Assembly: GCA_937975765.1 (NCBI GenBank)
Contig: CALJUR010000060.1
Location: forward strand, 1 to 64,000
Source of the DNA: an uncultured Myxococcales bacterium
Lineage (GTDB): Bacteria > Myxococcota_A > UBA9042 > DTJE01
DNA length: 64,000 nucleotides
Direction of reading: 5' to 3'
Shown here: one piece after another, positions 15,961-24,465 of the stretch
Layout of the letters: each line of letters begins with the position of its first letter
Position numbering within the stretch: the first letter of the stretch is position 1
The notes under the pieces: model-generated
Told to the model about the DNA's origin: nothing
What the model saw: only the letters and a program-made list of their open reading frames with translations
Databases searched by the model: none
Translations under genes and position numbers: made by a program

Positions 15961-16724
15961 GGAAGCATCGAGTCCACGCATGGCGCACGGCGGCGCTGGT
16001 CGCCGTGATGGCCACGCTGCCCGGCCTGCTGACGTGCGATCACGCCAGCCCCGAGTCGCTGTTCATCATCGACGCGATGGCGATGAGTTCGCAGAACCAG
16101 TGCGTGTTGCGCCCCGGCCAGAGTTCGCAGGTCATCCGGCCCTTCGGCGATCTGGACCTGATGGTGACCAACTACTACTGGCTGTTTCCCCACTTCCGGA
16201 ACATGATGGAGCCGATCAACTCCATCACCGGGGAAGGCTCGGCGTCGCCCGAGGCCGAGGTCCACTACATCAGCGTGCAGCGGGCCAAGACCTACGTGGA
16301 CCTGGGCGAGTTCGCCTCGGGCAGCGGCAAGGTCGGCGCGAAGTACCAGATCGACGGCGTGGAGTCCTTCGTGGCCGCCGGGGCCGCGCCCCAGGGCGAG
16401 GCCGCGGTCGCGGTGCAGGTCATCCCCCCGGAACTGGGCGCCTACCTCGAGAAGAAGATGCAGGCCGTGGTCGACGGCGGCGTCATCTACCCGGGCATCT
16501 GGGTCACGGTGTACGTGACCCTCTACGGCCAGACCCAGGACGGGAACGTGATCAGTTCCAACGAGTTCAGTTTCCCGGTCCGGCTGTGCTGGGGATGCAT
16601 GGTGTCGGGAAGCTGCTCGTCGACGTTCTCGGACCTGCCCTGCTACCCCGGCCAGGACGAGCCCATCCCGGCGCTCCTGTGCCCCTACATGTCGAACCAC
16701 CCCTCGTACTGCCCGCAGTGCTAG
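15957..16724 (+). CDS. Secreted cysteine-rich protein coupled to pilQ
   Basis: A 255-residue protein I do not recognise. A hydrophobic signal segment (ALVAVMATLPGLLTC) is followed by a possible lipobox Cys, although Thr before the Cys is atypical. The middle is beta-rich without a familiar motif. The last 45 residues carry eight cysteines (from CWGCMVSGSC to the terminal SYCPQC). The GTG start at 15957 overlaps the pilQ stop (GTGA) and has GGGAGG seven bases upstream, so it is translated together with PilQ. That position fits an accessory lipoprotein or pilotin for the secretin, but this is inference from context only. Confidence 0.7.
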   Translation: MRKHRVHAWRTAALVAVMATLPGLLTCDHASPESLFIIDAMAMSSQNQCVLRPGQSSQVIRPFGDLDLMVTNYYWLFPHFRNMMEPINSITGEGSASPEAEVHYISVQRAKTYVDLGEFASGSGKVGAKYQIDGVESFVAAGAAPQGEAAVAVQVIPPELGAYLEKKMQAVVDGGVIYPGIWVTVYVTLYGQTQDGNVISSNEFSFPVRLCWGCMVSGSCSSTFSDLPCYPGQDEPIPALLCPYMSNHPSYCPQC

Positions 16725-16765
16725 GAACGAATCTGCCGGGACACTAGCGGCCTGGGGAGAAGGGA

Positions 16766-17869
16766 CTACTTCGGCTCGGGCAGGTTGCCGCAGTTCAGCA
16801 CGTCCGCCATGGACTTGACCTTCCACGCGCACACCGAGAACGCCATGTCCCCGGCCTCGCAGCGGCGATTGCACAGGCTGCGGATCGGGTCGCGGGCCCC
16901 CTCGGAATCGACCGCCTGGACGAACTTGTCGCAGACCTTGCGGCAGTCGGGCTTCTTCACGCCGGGGTCCGCCGCGGGCGCCGGGACGGGCGCGGGGGCG
17001 GGCTGGGCGACCGGCTGCGGCGCGGGCGCGGGGGCCGGAGCCGGCTTGGCAATCGGTTGCGGCGCTGGCTTCGGGGCCGGGGCCGGCGCGGGCTTCGCAA
17101 CCGGCTTCGGCGCGGGGGCCGGCTGGGGCGCCGCGACCGGCGCGGGCCTCGCGACCGGCTGCGGCACGGGAGCCACGGCCGGCGGGGAGGCGCCCACGGG
17201 CACCGACACCAGCATCACCTGGCCCGAACGGACGTCGGTGACCTCGCTGTAGAACCAGGAACCCGAGCGCAGCGAGACCTCGTGCCGGCCCTCGGGCACG
17301 CGTCGCACCGTCACAGGCGTGGTGCCGGCCGCGACGCCGTCCACGGCCACCTCGGCGCCCGTGGGCTCGGTCAGGACGGTCAGGCTGCCGGCCAGGCCCG
17401 AGGTCGCCGGGCGCAGGACCAGCCGGAACTTCGACACCTCGGCCTCGCGCAGTTCCACGAAGCCCTCGACGGACTCGTAGCCGGGCGCCGCGGCCGAGAC
17501 GGCCACCAGGCGATCGTCGCGCAGGCGCAGGAAGACGCGGCCCCGGCCTTCCGGGTTCCCGTCGATGCGGACGTCGGCGTGCTCGGGAACCGTCTCGACG
17601 AACAGGTAGGAAGTGCCCTTCAACGGGGAGGCCTTCCGGGAGCGGGCGCGCCCGTCGGCGACCGGGATCAGGGACTCCGCACCCGCGAACTCGCCCGCGA
17701 CCGTGCGGGGGGCCTCGGCCACCGGCGCGGGGGCCGGTGCGGCCACGACGACCGGCGCGGGCTGGGGCGGCGGGTTCCTGGGCTTCGCGTCGGCGGAACC
17801 CGCCAGGACCCACAGGGCCGCCATCCCCGCCAGGGCGAATCCCATCGAGCGTCGAACGTGGACGAGCAT
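16766..17869 (-). CDS. Secreted PEGA-domain protein with Pro/Ala-rich linker
   Basis: A 367-residue exported protein. After the signal peptide (FALAGMAALWVLAGSADA) come two PEGA-like surface-layer beta domains (about 95-165, SYLFVETVPEHADVRIDG, and about 170-245, GSLTVLTEPTGAEVAVDG), then about 90 residues of PAPAPKPVAKPAP repeats, and a C-terminal domain of about 75 residues with six cysteines (CRKVCDKF, CNRRCEAG, VCAWKVK, NCGN). PEGA domains are common in myxobacterial cell-surface proteins; the Pro/Ala stretch probably spans peptidoglycan. The ATG at 17869 has GGGAGG six bases upstream. It converges with the PilQ partner gene. Specific function is unknown. Confidence 0.8.
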   Translation of the reverse strand: MLVHVRRSMGFALAGMAALWVLAGSADAKPRNPPPQPAPVVVAAPAPAPVAEAPRTVAGEFAGAESLIPVADGRARSRKASPLKGTSYLFVETVPEHADVRIDGNPEGRGRVFLRLRDDRLVAVSAAAPGYESVEGFVELREAEVSKFRLVLRPATSGLAGSLTVLTEPTGAEVAVDGVAAGTTPVTVRRVPEGRHEVSLRSGSWFYSEVTDVRSGQVMLVSVPVGASPPAVAPVPQPVARPAPVAAPQPAPAPKPVAKPAPAPAPKPAPQPIAKPAPAPAPAPQPVAQPAPAPVPAPAADPGVKKPDCRKVCDKFVQAVDSEGARDPIRSLCNRRCEAGDMAFSVCAWKVKSMADVLNCGNLPEPK

Positions 17870-17948
17870 GCTGAACCTCCCTCGGCCGGCCCCCGGGCGA
17901 ACGGCACGTCCGGCACCGATCCGGATGCTGGTTTCAAAGACCGTGGCG

Positions 17949-17977
17949 ATTCTTGCAGAGGGATCCGGGGGTGTCAA
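17949..17977 (-). promoter_or_regulatory. Probable promoter of the PEGA protein gene
   Basis: Minus strand TTGACA (17977-17972), a 17-base spacer and AAGAAT (17954-17949), about 80 bases before the ATG. Confidence 0.45.
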
Positions 17978-18066
17978 CGGACTTCCCGGCCCCGGGACGC
18001 CCTCCGGACGCGCGAAACCTCGCGCGCCCCGCCGGGCTTGGTAGACTACCGGAACGGAGGTGCGGG

Positions 18067-20745
18067 GTGCGGGCCGACGATCGCGAGGAACGGGGACACG
18101 GCGGGGGAGCCTTCCCTTCCCGGGTGGCCGCGCTGCTGGCCACCCTGGCGGTGGCCTGCGGGGGCGGACGGATCGGCGGCGACCTGCCGGCCGGGCCGGA
18201 CGCCTCGGACGTGGCAACGGATGCCGACCCGGGCCTCCCGGACGACGGGTCTGGCGACCTGCCGGCCCGCGACGACTCGGCCTTCCAGGACCTGCCCGCG
18301 GACGGCGACCCGGCGCCCGTCGACCTGCCCGGCGACCTCCCCGACCTGCCGGCACCCGACGGCCTGGACGCGACCCCGGAGGCGTACCCGGACGACCTCC
18401 CGGCGGACCTGCCCGATGCCCCGGCGGACCTGCCCGCCGACCTTCCGGACGATCCCGGACCGGCCTGTGACCCCGATGCCGGCCCCTGCCCGTGCACCAC
18501 CTCCGACGAGTGCCCGGAAGGGACGTACTGCGACGGGACGACCTGCCTCCCCTGGGCCTGCACCCCCGGTTCCCGGTTCTGCAAGGACTCTCTGAGGATC
18601 CTGTGCGACCGGGACGGCGGCGGGATCACGATCCTGGAGGACTGCGACGACGGGAACCCCTGCACCCTGGGCGACGGCTGCGAGCCGACCCGGTGCCTGC
18701 CGCGGACCGCGATGGACTGCGACGACTTCAACCCCTGCACCGTGGACGCCTGCGACCGCAACACCGGCCTTTGCGTCTCGACGGCGGCGGACGGCGTGGC
18801 CTGCCAGGACGGCGACCCGTGCACCTCGAACGACACCTGCATCGACGGCCGCTGCGTCGCCATCGGGGCCACCGACTGCCGGGACGGGAACCCCTGCACC
18901 ACCGACTACTGCACGTCGCTGCTGGGGTGCGTGCACCAGCCCGCGGACGGCCCGTGCGCCCCGTCCGCGGACCCCTGCGCGGTCGGCGGCGAGTGCCGGG
19001 ACGCGGTGTGCCGGGATGTCGGGCCGGACTGCGACGACGGGAACCCCTGCACGATGGACGCCTGCGAGTCCGGGGCCTGCACGCACCGGGCAATCCCGGG
19101 GTGCGCGTGCGCCTCCACCGAGGACTGCGACGACGGCGACCCCTGCTCGACGGACGGCTGCCTCGACGGCCGCTGCGCGCACGGACCCGAGGTCCGGGAA
19201 GGCTGCTGCTCCACGGCCGCCGACTGCGACGACGGCGACCCCTGCACCCGGGATGAATGCGCCGGGTTCGCGTGCGCCCACGCCCCCGCGCCCGACCCGG
19301 CCTGCTGCGCCTCGCCGGTCCTGCGGGCGTCGCTGGACGGCGAGGGTTCCGACGGATTCCGGTGGGATGCCCCGGACGACCACGACGTGGGCTGGAGGCT
19401 GTTCGTGCCGCCCGGCGGGAACGGGCTGGCGCTGTACTTCGGCAACGCCGCGGGGACCGGCTACGGCACCGGAACCCGGGCGGCAGGGAACGCCCTGTCC
19501 CCCCGGCTGGTGCTGCCGGCGGGCGTGTCGCTGGCCCTGTCCTTCCGGACCTGGCAGGACGTCGAGGCGGCGGCGGCACAGGATCCCTTCGCGGTCGAGG
19601 CGGTCGACGACACCGGCCGCTCCCTCGCGGTATGGTCCCGCCCCGAGGGCTTCCCGATGCGCTCGTGGCAGTCGATCGCGGCCGACCTGTCGCCGCTGGC
19701 CGGCCGCGCGATCCGGCTGCGCTTCGCCTTCGACAGCCAGGACGGCGTCGCGAACGACGGCGGCGGCGTGTTCCTGGACGACGTCACCGTCACCAGCCCG
19801 TGCCTGCCGACGGCCTGTGCGGTGGAGTCCGACTGCGTCGCGATGGACTGGCACGGCGCCTGCGACGGCTCGACCTGCGACTTCGGGCGATCCCTGCAGC
19901 CGCTGGCCACGCACGGCCAGCCGCCCTCCCCCGTCGCCTTCGCCAGCCCCTCGGATGTCGCGGTCTCCCCCGACGGGACGACGGTCTACGTCAGCGATCG
20001 CGATGCCCACGTCGTGCAGGTGCTGTCCGCCGACGACGTCGCGGGTCCCGTCCTGGGCGGCTACGGCACCGCGCCGGGGCGGCTGAACCTGCCGCGCGGC
20101 CTGGCGGCGGCGGCGGACCGGGTGTACGTGGCGGACACCGGCAACCACCGCCTCCAGGCCTTCTCCCCGGGCGGCGCGCACCTGTGGTCCTTCGGCTCCC
20201 AGGGGGACGGCCCGGGCCGGTTCAACGATCCCAGGGGCGTGGCCCTGTCCGCCGACGGCGGGATGCTGTGGGTCGCCGACACCGGCAACCATCGCGTGCA
20301 GGGCCTGACCCCGGCCGGCGTCGTGCACGTCGTGATCGGCGGCTACGGCAAGCTGGCCGGGCAGTTGCGCAGTCCCGCCTGCGTGGCGCCCCTGGGCGAC
20401 GACGCGCTGCTGGTGTGCGACACCCAGAACCACCGGCTGCAGGTGTTCGGGACGAACGGGGCCTTCCGGGCCGTGGTCGCGCCGTCCGACGGCGTGCCCC
20501 TGAACCAGCCTTACGGGGTCGCGGCGGCCGGGCCGGACGCCTTCTGGGTGTCCGACTCCTGGAACCACCGCATCGTCCTGATGGAAGCCTCGGGGCGGGT
20601 CCGGGACCGGTACGGGGAGTTCGGCAGCGGCGCCGGCGGCTTCGCCTACCCGCTGGGCATGGAGCCCGACCCGTCCGGCGGCCTGTGGGTGGTGGACAGC
20701 GGCAACCGGCGGGTCGTCCGGCTGGGCCGGGGGCCGCTGCCGTAG
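18067..20745 (+). CDS. Lipoprotein with Cys-repeat region, beta-sandwich domain and NHL propeller
   Basis: An 892-residue surface lipoprotein. The signal peptide ends in LLATLAVACGGG (lipobox Cys). An acidic Asp/Pro/Leu-rich stalk of about 110 residues follows, then about ten CDDGNPCT-x-D-C-type repeats, a beta-sandwich segment of about 180 residues (FRWDAPDDHDVGWRLF to FLDDVTVTS, MAM/lectin-like) and a C-terminal propeller with repeated VYVADTGNHRLQAFSPGG blades typical of NHL repeats. Such proteins are exported and probably bind ligands on the cell surface. The GTG at 18067 has CGGAGG six bases ahead. The next gene converges with it and carries the same cysteine repeat, suggesting a shared origin or role. 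Confidence 0.8.
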   Translation: MRADDREERGHGGGAFPSRVAALLATLAVACGGGRIGGDLPAGPDASDVATDADPGLPDDGSGDLPARDDSAFQDLPADGDPAPVDLPGDLPDLPAPDGLDATPEAYPDDLPADLPDAPADLPADLPDDPGPACDPDAGPCPCTTSDECPEGTYCDGTTCLPWACTPGSRFCKDSLRILCDRDGGGITILEDCDDGNPCTLGDGCEPTRCLPRTAMDCDDFNPCTVDACDRNTGLCVSTAADGVACQDGDPCTSNDTCIDGRCVAIGATDCRDGNPCTTDYCTSLLGCVHQPADGPCAPSADPCAVGGECRDAVCRDVGPDCDDGNPCTMDACESGACTHRAIPGCACASTEDCDDGDPCSTDGCLDGRCAHGPEVREGCCSTAADCDDGDPCTRDECAGFACAHAPAPDPACCASPVLRASLDGEGSDGFRWDAPDDHDVGWRLFVPPGGNGLALYFGNAAGTGYGTGTRAAGNALSPRLVLPAGVSLALSFRTWQDVEAAAAQDPFAVEAVDDTGRSLAVWSRPEGFPMRSWQSIAADLSPLAGRAIRLRFAFDSQDGVANDGGGVFLDDVTVTSPCLPTACAVESDCVAMDWHGACDGSTCDFGRSLQPLATHGQPPSPVAFASPSDVAVSPDGTTVYVSDRDAHVVQVLSADDVAGPVLGGYGTAPGRLNLPRGLAAAADRVYVADTGNHRLQAFSPGGAHLWSFGSQGDGPGRFNDPRGVALSADGGMLWVADTGNHRVQGLTPAGVVHVVIGGYGKLAGQLRSPACVAPLGDDALLVCDTQNHRLQVFGTNGAFRAVVAPSDGVPLNQPYGVAAAGPDAFWVSDSWNHRIVLMEASGRVRDRYGEFGSGAGGFAYPLGMEPDPSGGLWVVDSGNRRVVRLGRGPLP

Positions 20746-20811
20746 GATCCCGGAGGGCCTGCCGGCCGGCGCACGGGACATCGTCGGGGCCGGGCGCGGG
20801 TGCCGGGGCCG

Positions 20812-23800
20812 TCAGCAGTCGTCCGTGGTGCAGCGCCATCCCGTCGGGAAGAAGTAGTGCCACCGGCAGCAGGCCTGCTTCCCGTCCGTGGAGCAGTTCC
20901 GGTCGTTGTTGTTGCAGTCGCAGTCCTCGGTGTCCAGCTGGTACACGCAGCCCGTCGAGGGATTGCACGAATCGGCCGTGCACTTCACGCCGTCGTTGCA
21001 CCGGACGGCCGCCCCCGCGGTGCACTGCCCCGCGCGGCAGGTGTCCGGGGACGTGCAGGCGTTGCCGTCGCTGCACGGGGAGCCGTCCGGCACGTAGGTG
21101 TGGACGCAGCCCAGGGCCGGGTCGCATAGGTCGTTCGTGCAGGGATTCCCGTCGTCGCACGAGATCGGCGTCCCCGTGCACGTCCCGTCGATGCAGGTGT
21201 CGCCCTTCGTGCAGGCGCTCCTGTCGTCGCAATCGCCCTCCACCGGCACGACGAGGCACCCCGACGCCGGTTCGCAGTACTCCTTCGTGCAGACGTTGTC
21301 GTCGTCCGGGCAGTCCACGGGCCGCCCCGGAACGCAATCCCCCATCGAGCAGGTGTCGCCCTCGGTGCAGAGGTTGCCGTCGTCGCACGGCTCGCTGTTC
21401 GGCAGGGCCACGCACCCCTGGGCCGGGTCGCAGAGGTCGTACGTGCACGGGTTGCCATCGTCGCACTCGACGACCCCGAAGAAGGCGCACAGGCCGTCCA
21501 CGCACGTGTCGCCCCACGTGCACGCGTTCCCGTCGTCGCACCTGCGCGAGTGGTTGGTGAACGTGCAGCCCTTGTCGGGCAGGCACTGGTCGTCGGTGCA
21601 CTCGTTGCCGTCGTCGCACACCGGGGACATCGAACCGACGCACCTGCCATCCTGGCAGACGTCCACCAGCGTGCACGCGTCGTGGTCGTCGCACGCGTTG
21701 GCGTTGGGCGTGAACACGCACCCGAACGACGGGTTGCAGGAGTCGTCGGTGCAGTCGTTGCCATCCGAGCAGTCGATCTTCGTGTACCAGCAAAGGCCGT
21801 CTGCGGGGTTGCACGTGCCGAAGGTGCAGGCGTTCCCGTCGTCGCAGAGGTTCTTCTCGTGGATGCAGCCCGTGCCCGCATCGCACGAGTCGTACGTGCA
21901 GGGGTCGCCGTCGTCGCAGTCGATCCGGACGTGCTGGCAGCCGATGCCCGCCTCGCACGAGTCCGTCGTGCACAGGTCGAGGTCGTCGCACGTCTTCCAG
22001 GCGCCGGGCACGCACTTCCCGTCCGAGCACACGTCGCCGGCCGTGCAGACCTCCCCGTCGTCGCAGGGAAGGGTGTTCACCGCGAAGGTGCACCCCGCCA
22101 GCGGGTCGCACGAGTCGGTGGTGCAGGGGTTGCCGTCCTCGCAGGTCGGCGAGCCCGTCCCGGCCTGGCACCGCCCGTCCGCGCACGAGTCGCCCAGCGT
22201 GCACCGGTTGCCGTCCTCGCACGGGGCCGCGTTCGGGGTGAACACGCAGCCCACGGCCGCCACGCACACGTCGTCGGTGCAGGGGTTCGCGTCGTCGCAC
22301 GCCAGCAGGCGGTGCCGGCACACCCCGGCCGCCGAGTCGCACCGGTCGGTGGTGCACGCGTTCCGGTCGTCGCACTGGGCGTCGTTCACGCAGGTCACGC
22401 AGCCCTCCACCGGCGTGAACAGGCAGCCGGTCAACGGGTCGCACGAGTCGGTGGTGCAGGGGTTGCCGTCCGCGCAGGTGATGCCCATGCCGCCCTGGCA
22501 CCGCCCGTCCGCGCAGGTCTCGCCCTGGGTGCAGGCGTTCCCGTCGTCGCAGGGACGGGTGTGCGGGACGTTCACGCACCGGTTCGTGTCCGGGTCGCAC
22601 ACGTCGTCGGTGCAGACGTTGCCGTCGTCGCAGTCCCCGTCCGCCGCGCAGGGCCGGCAGCCCGGGATCGGGTCCGCCACGCAGCATCCGACCGCGGCCT
22701 CGCAGCGATCCACCGAGCAGGGGTCGCCGTCGTCGCAGTCGCCGGCCGACTCGCACGCGCCGACCTCCACCACGTGCACGCAGCCGGTGGCGGGGTCGCA
22801 CGAGTCCGCGGTGCAGGCGTACCCGTCGTCGCACGGCGTCGGCCCGAACACGCAGCGCCCCGTCTCCAGGTCGCACACGTCCACCGTGCAAAGGCTGTCG
22901 TCCACGCAGTCGGCGTCCGCCGCGCACTTCACGCAGACCTGGACGTGCTGGCAGCCGAACGACGGGTTGCAGGAATCCTCGGTGCAGTCGTCCAGGTCGT
23001 CGCACGGGTCCTGCGTGTGCAGGCAGGTGGCATCGACCGGGGAGCAGGTGTCGATGGTGCAGGGGTTCCCGTCCTGGCACTGGCTGTCCGAGACGCACCC
23101 TCCGCAGCCGGGAATCGCGGCGTGGGAACAGGCTCCGGTGGCAGGGAGGCAGGAGTCCAGGGTGCACTCGTCGCCGTCGTCGCAGTCGACCGGCTGGAAG
23201 ACGCAGGCCGTCTCGACGCAGCCTCCCTCGACGCCCCGGGTGACCACGCAGGAGTCGGTGGTGCAGGGGTTGGTGTCGTTGCAGGCCCAGTCGGCCGCGC
23301 ACGTCGCGTGGCAGAGGCAGGTGGACCGGCAGAACCCCTCTTCGAGGCACTCGTCCTCGGTGCACTCGTTCCCGTCGTCGCAGGCGGCGGCGTCCTGGCA
23401 GGCCACGCATCCGGCCATCGTCACGTTCGAGCACAGCCCCGTCGCCACGTCGCAGGAATCGACCGTGCAGGGGTCGTCGTCCAGGCAGTCCGAGGCATCG
23501 CGGCAGCCCGCCTCGACCTCGGGAAGGTCCACCGGAGGCGGGGCGTCCGCGATGTCCTCGGCATCCGCGACGTCGGTCGGCGGCACGTCCGGGACGTCCT
23601 CGACGTCGGGCGGCAGGATCTCGAACCCGTCCTCGGGCGGGACCACGTCACGAACGTCGGCCGGCAGGTCGGCCGGCAGATCGACCGGGAGGTCGACCGG
23701 CAGTTCCTCGGGGGGCAACAGGTCGTGCACCGCCGAGTCGTCGGCCTGCGCGGAATCCCCCGGGTCCTGCACCGGCAGGTCGCGAGGTCCGAACGCGTCC

Positions 23801-23880
23801 AGCCGCGGGGCATTCCCGCCATCGCAGGCCGCGAACGAAAGGACCGCCACGCACGCGATCCACCCACACGCCGTCTTCAT
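20812..23880 (-). CDS. Giant cysteine-repeat lipoprotein
   Basis: A 1022-residue lipoprotein made almost wholly of repeats. Lipobox at LSFAACDGG, then an acidic LPVDLPADLP-type stalk (about residues 25-120), then close to thirty units of the form CDDGNPCTTDSCDPxxGC, alternating with a CDDGNACTxGDTCxDGxC variant, up to a short cysteine-rich tail (DGKQACCRWHYFFPTGW). With well over 150 cysteines it would be a disulphide-rich extracellular rod. The ATG at 23880 has AGGAGG six bases upstream. Long open frames on the opposite strand across this region result from the repeat codon pattern and are not genes. Function is unknown; adhesion or surface structure is plausible. Confidence 0.85.
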   Translation of the reverse strand: MKTACGWIACVAVLSFAACDGGNAPRLDAFGPRDLPVQDPGDSAQADDSAVHDLLPPEELPVDLPVDLPADLPADVRDVVPPEDGFEILPPDVEDVPDVPPTDVADAEDIADAPPPVDLPEVEAGCRDASDCLDDDPCTVDSCDVATGLCSNVTMAGCVACQDAAACDDGNECTEDECLEEGFCRSTCLCHATCAADWACNDTNPCTTDSCVVTRGVEGGCVETACVFQPVDCDDGDECTLDSCLPATGACSHAAIPGCGGCVSDSQCQDGNPCTIDTCSPVDATCLHTQDPCDDLDDCTEDSCNPSFGCQHVQVCVKCAADADCVDDSLCTVDVCDLETGRCVFGPTPCDDGYACTADSCDPATGCVHVVEVGACESAGDCDDGDPCSVDRCEAAVGCCVADPIPGCRPCAADGDCDDGNVCTDDVCDPDTNRCVNVPHTRPCDDGNACTQGETCADGRCQGGMGITCADGNPCTTDSCDPLTGCLFTPVEGCVTCVNDAQCDDRNACTTDRCDSAAGVCRHRLLACDDANPCTDDVCVAAVGCVFTPNAAPCEDGNRCTLGDSCADGRCQAGTGSPTCEDGNPCTTDSCDPLAGCTFAVNTLPCDDGEVCTAGDVCSDGKCVPGAWKTCDDLDLCTTDSCEAGIGCQHVRIDCDDGDPCTYDSCDAGTGCIHEKNLCDDGNACTFGTCNPADGLCWYTKIDCSDGNDCTDDSCNPSFGCVFTPNANACDDHDACTLVDVCQDGRCVGSMSPVCDDGNECTDDQCLPDKGCTFTNHSRRCDDGNACTWGDTCVDGLCAFFGVVECDDGNPCTYDLCDPAQGCVALPNSEPCDDGNLCTEGDTCSMGDCVPGRPVDCPDDDNVCTKEYCEPASGCLVVPVEGDCDDRSACTKGDTCIDGTCTGTPISCDDGNPCTNDLCDPALGCVHTYVPDGSPCSDGNACTSPDTCRAGQCTAGAAVRCNDGVKCTADSCNPSTGCVYQLDTEDCDCNNNDRNCSTDGKQACCRWHYFFPTGWRCTTDDC

Positions 23881-23959
23881 CGTCGCCTCCTGCCGTCCCA
23901 GGATGGTACGAACCTTTTCACGGGCATCCCGCATACCTTACGCCGTCGGGAGGCACGGA

Positions 23960-24304
23960 TCAATCGAAGGACAGCAGCGGTGCCAGCCTGCGGATCGTCC
24001 TGGCCCCGAATCCCTTCACCCGGCGCAGGTCGGACGGGCGCCGGAACGGGCGCTCCTCCCGGGCCGCGACCAGGGCCGCCGCCTTCCTCGGGCCGATGCC
24101 GGGAAGGCTCTCCAGTTCGTCCCGGGAGGCCCGGTTGATCGCGACCACGGCGCCCTGGGCCGCGGGGGAGGGGGCCGGTGCCGCGGGGACCACGGCGGGC
24201 GGGACGGGCCCCGGGGGCGGGGGCGCCGGCGCCGCCGAGGCGGGCACGGAATGGGCCAGCGCGAAGGCGGCCAGGGTGGAGAACAGGACCAGCGACGTCG
24301 TCAT
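23960..24304 (-). CDS. ComEA-like exported helix-hairpin-helix protein
   Basis: A 114-residue protein with a signal peptide (LVLFSTLAAFALAHSVPASA), a short Pro/Ala linker and a tandem helix-hairpin-helix domain: AINRASRDELESLPGIGPRKAAALVAAR and DLRRVKGFGARTIRRLAPL, shown here in parts. This matches the DNA-binding part of ComEA-type competence receptors, which hold incoming DNA in the periplasm. ATG at 24304 with GGAGG five bases upstream. No other com genes are nearby, but a PilQ is 8 kb away, which would fit natural uptake of DNA; that link is inference. Confidence 0.8.
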   Translation of the reverse strand: MTTSLVLFSTLAAFALAHSVPASAAPAPPPPGPVPPAVVPAAPAPSPAAQGAVVAINRASRDELESLPGIGPRKAAALVAAREERPFRRPSDLRRVKGFGARTIRRLAPLLSFD

Positions 24305-24465
24305 CGAAACCTCCGGCAGCGGACGGCAGGAGAGGACTCGCAGGAGGCATGCCAGGGATGGATCCGTCGCAAGTACCGGAATGTGCAGGAGTCGATACGA
24401 CACGACAAACCGGGCCGGGCTGGACGCCGTCCAGCCGGTCCAGGACCCCGGGGCCCCGCGACGGT

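Noticed and set aside
11056..15981. A 1641-codon open frame antisense to pilQ, and other long frames over the same region
   Set aside because: They arise from the GC-rich codon bias and repeats of the coiled coil; no domains or ribosome-binding sites are seen, while the pilQ frame has clear AMIN and secretin domains.
18660..23500. CRISPR-like spaced repeats
   Set aside because: The periodic sequence encodes the CDDGNPCT protein repeats in frame, and the spacers are not of constant length.
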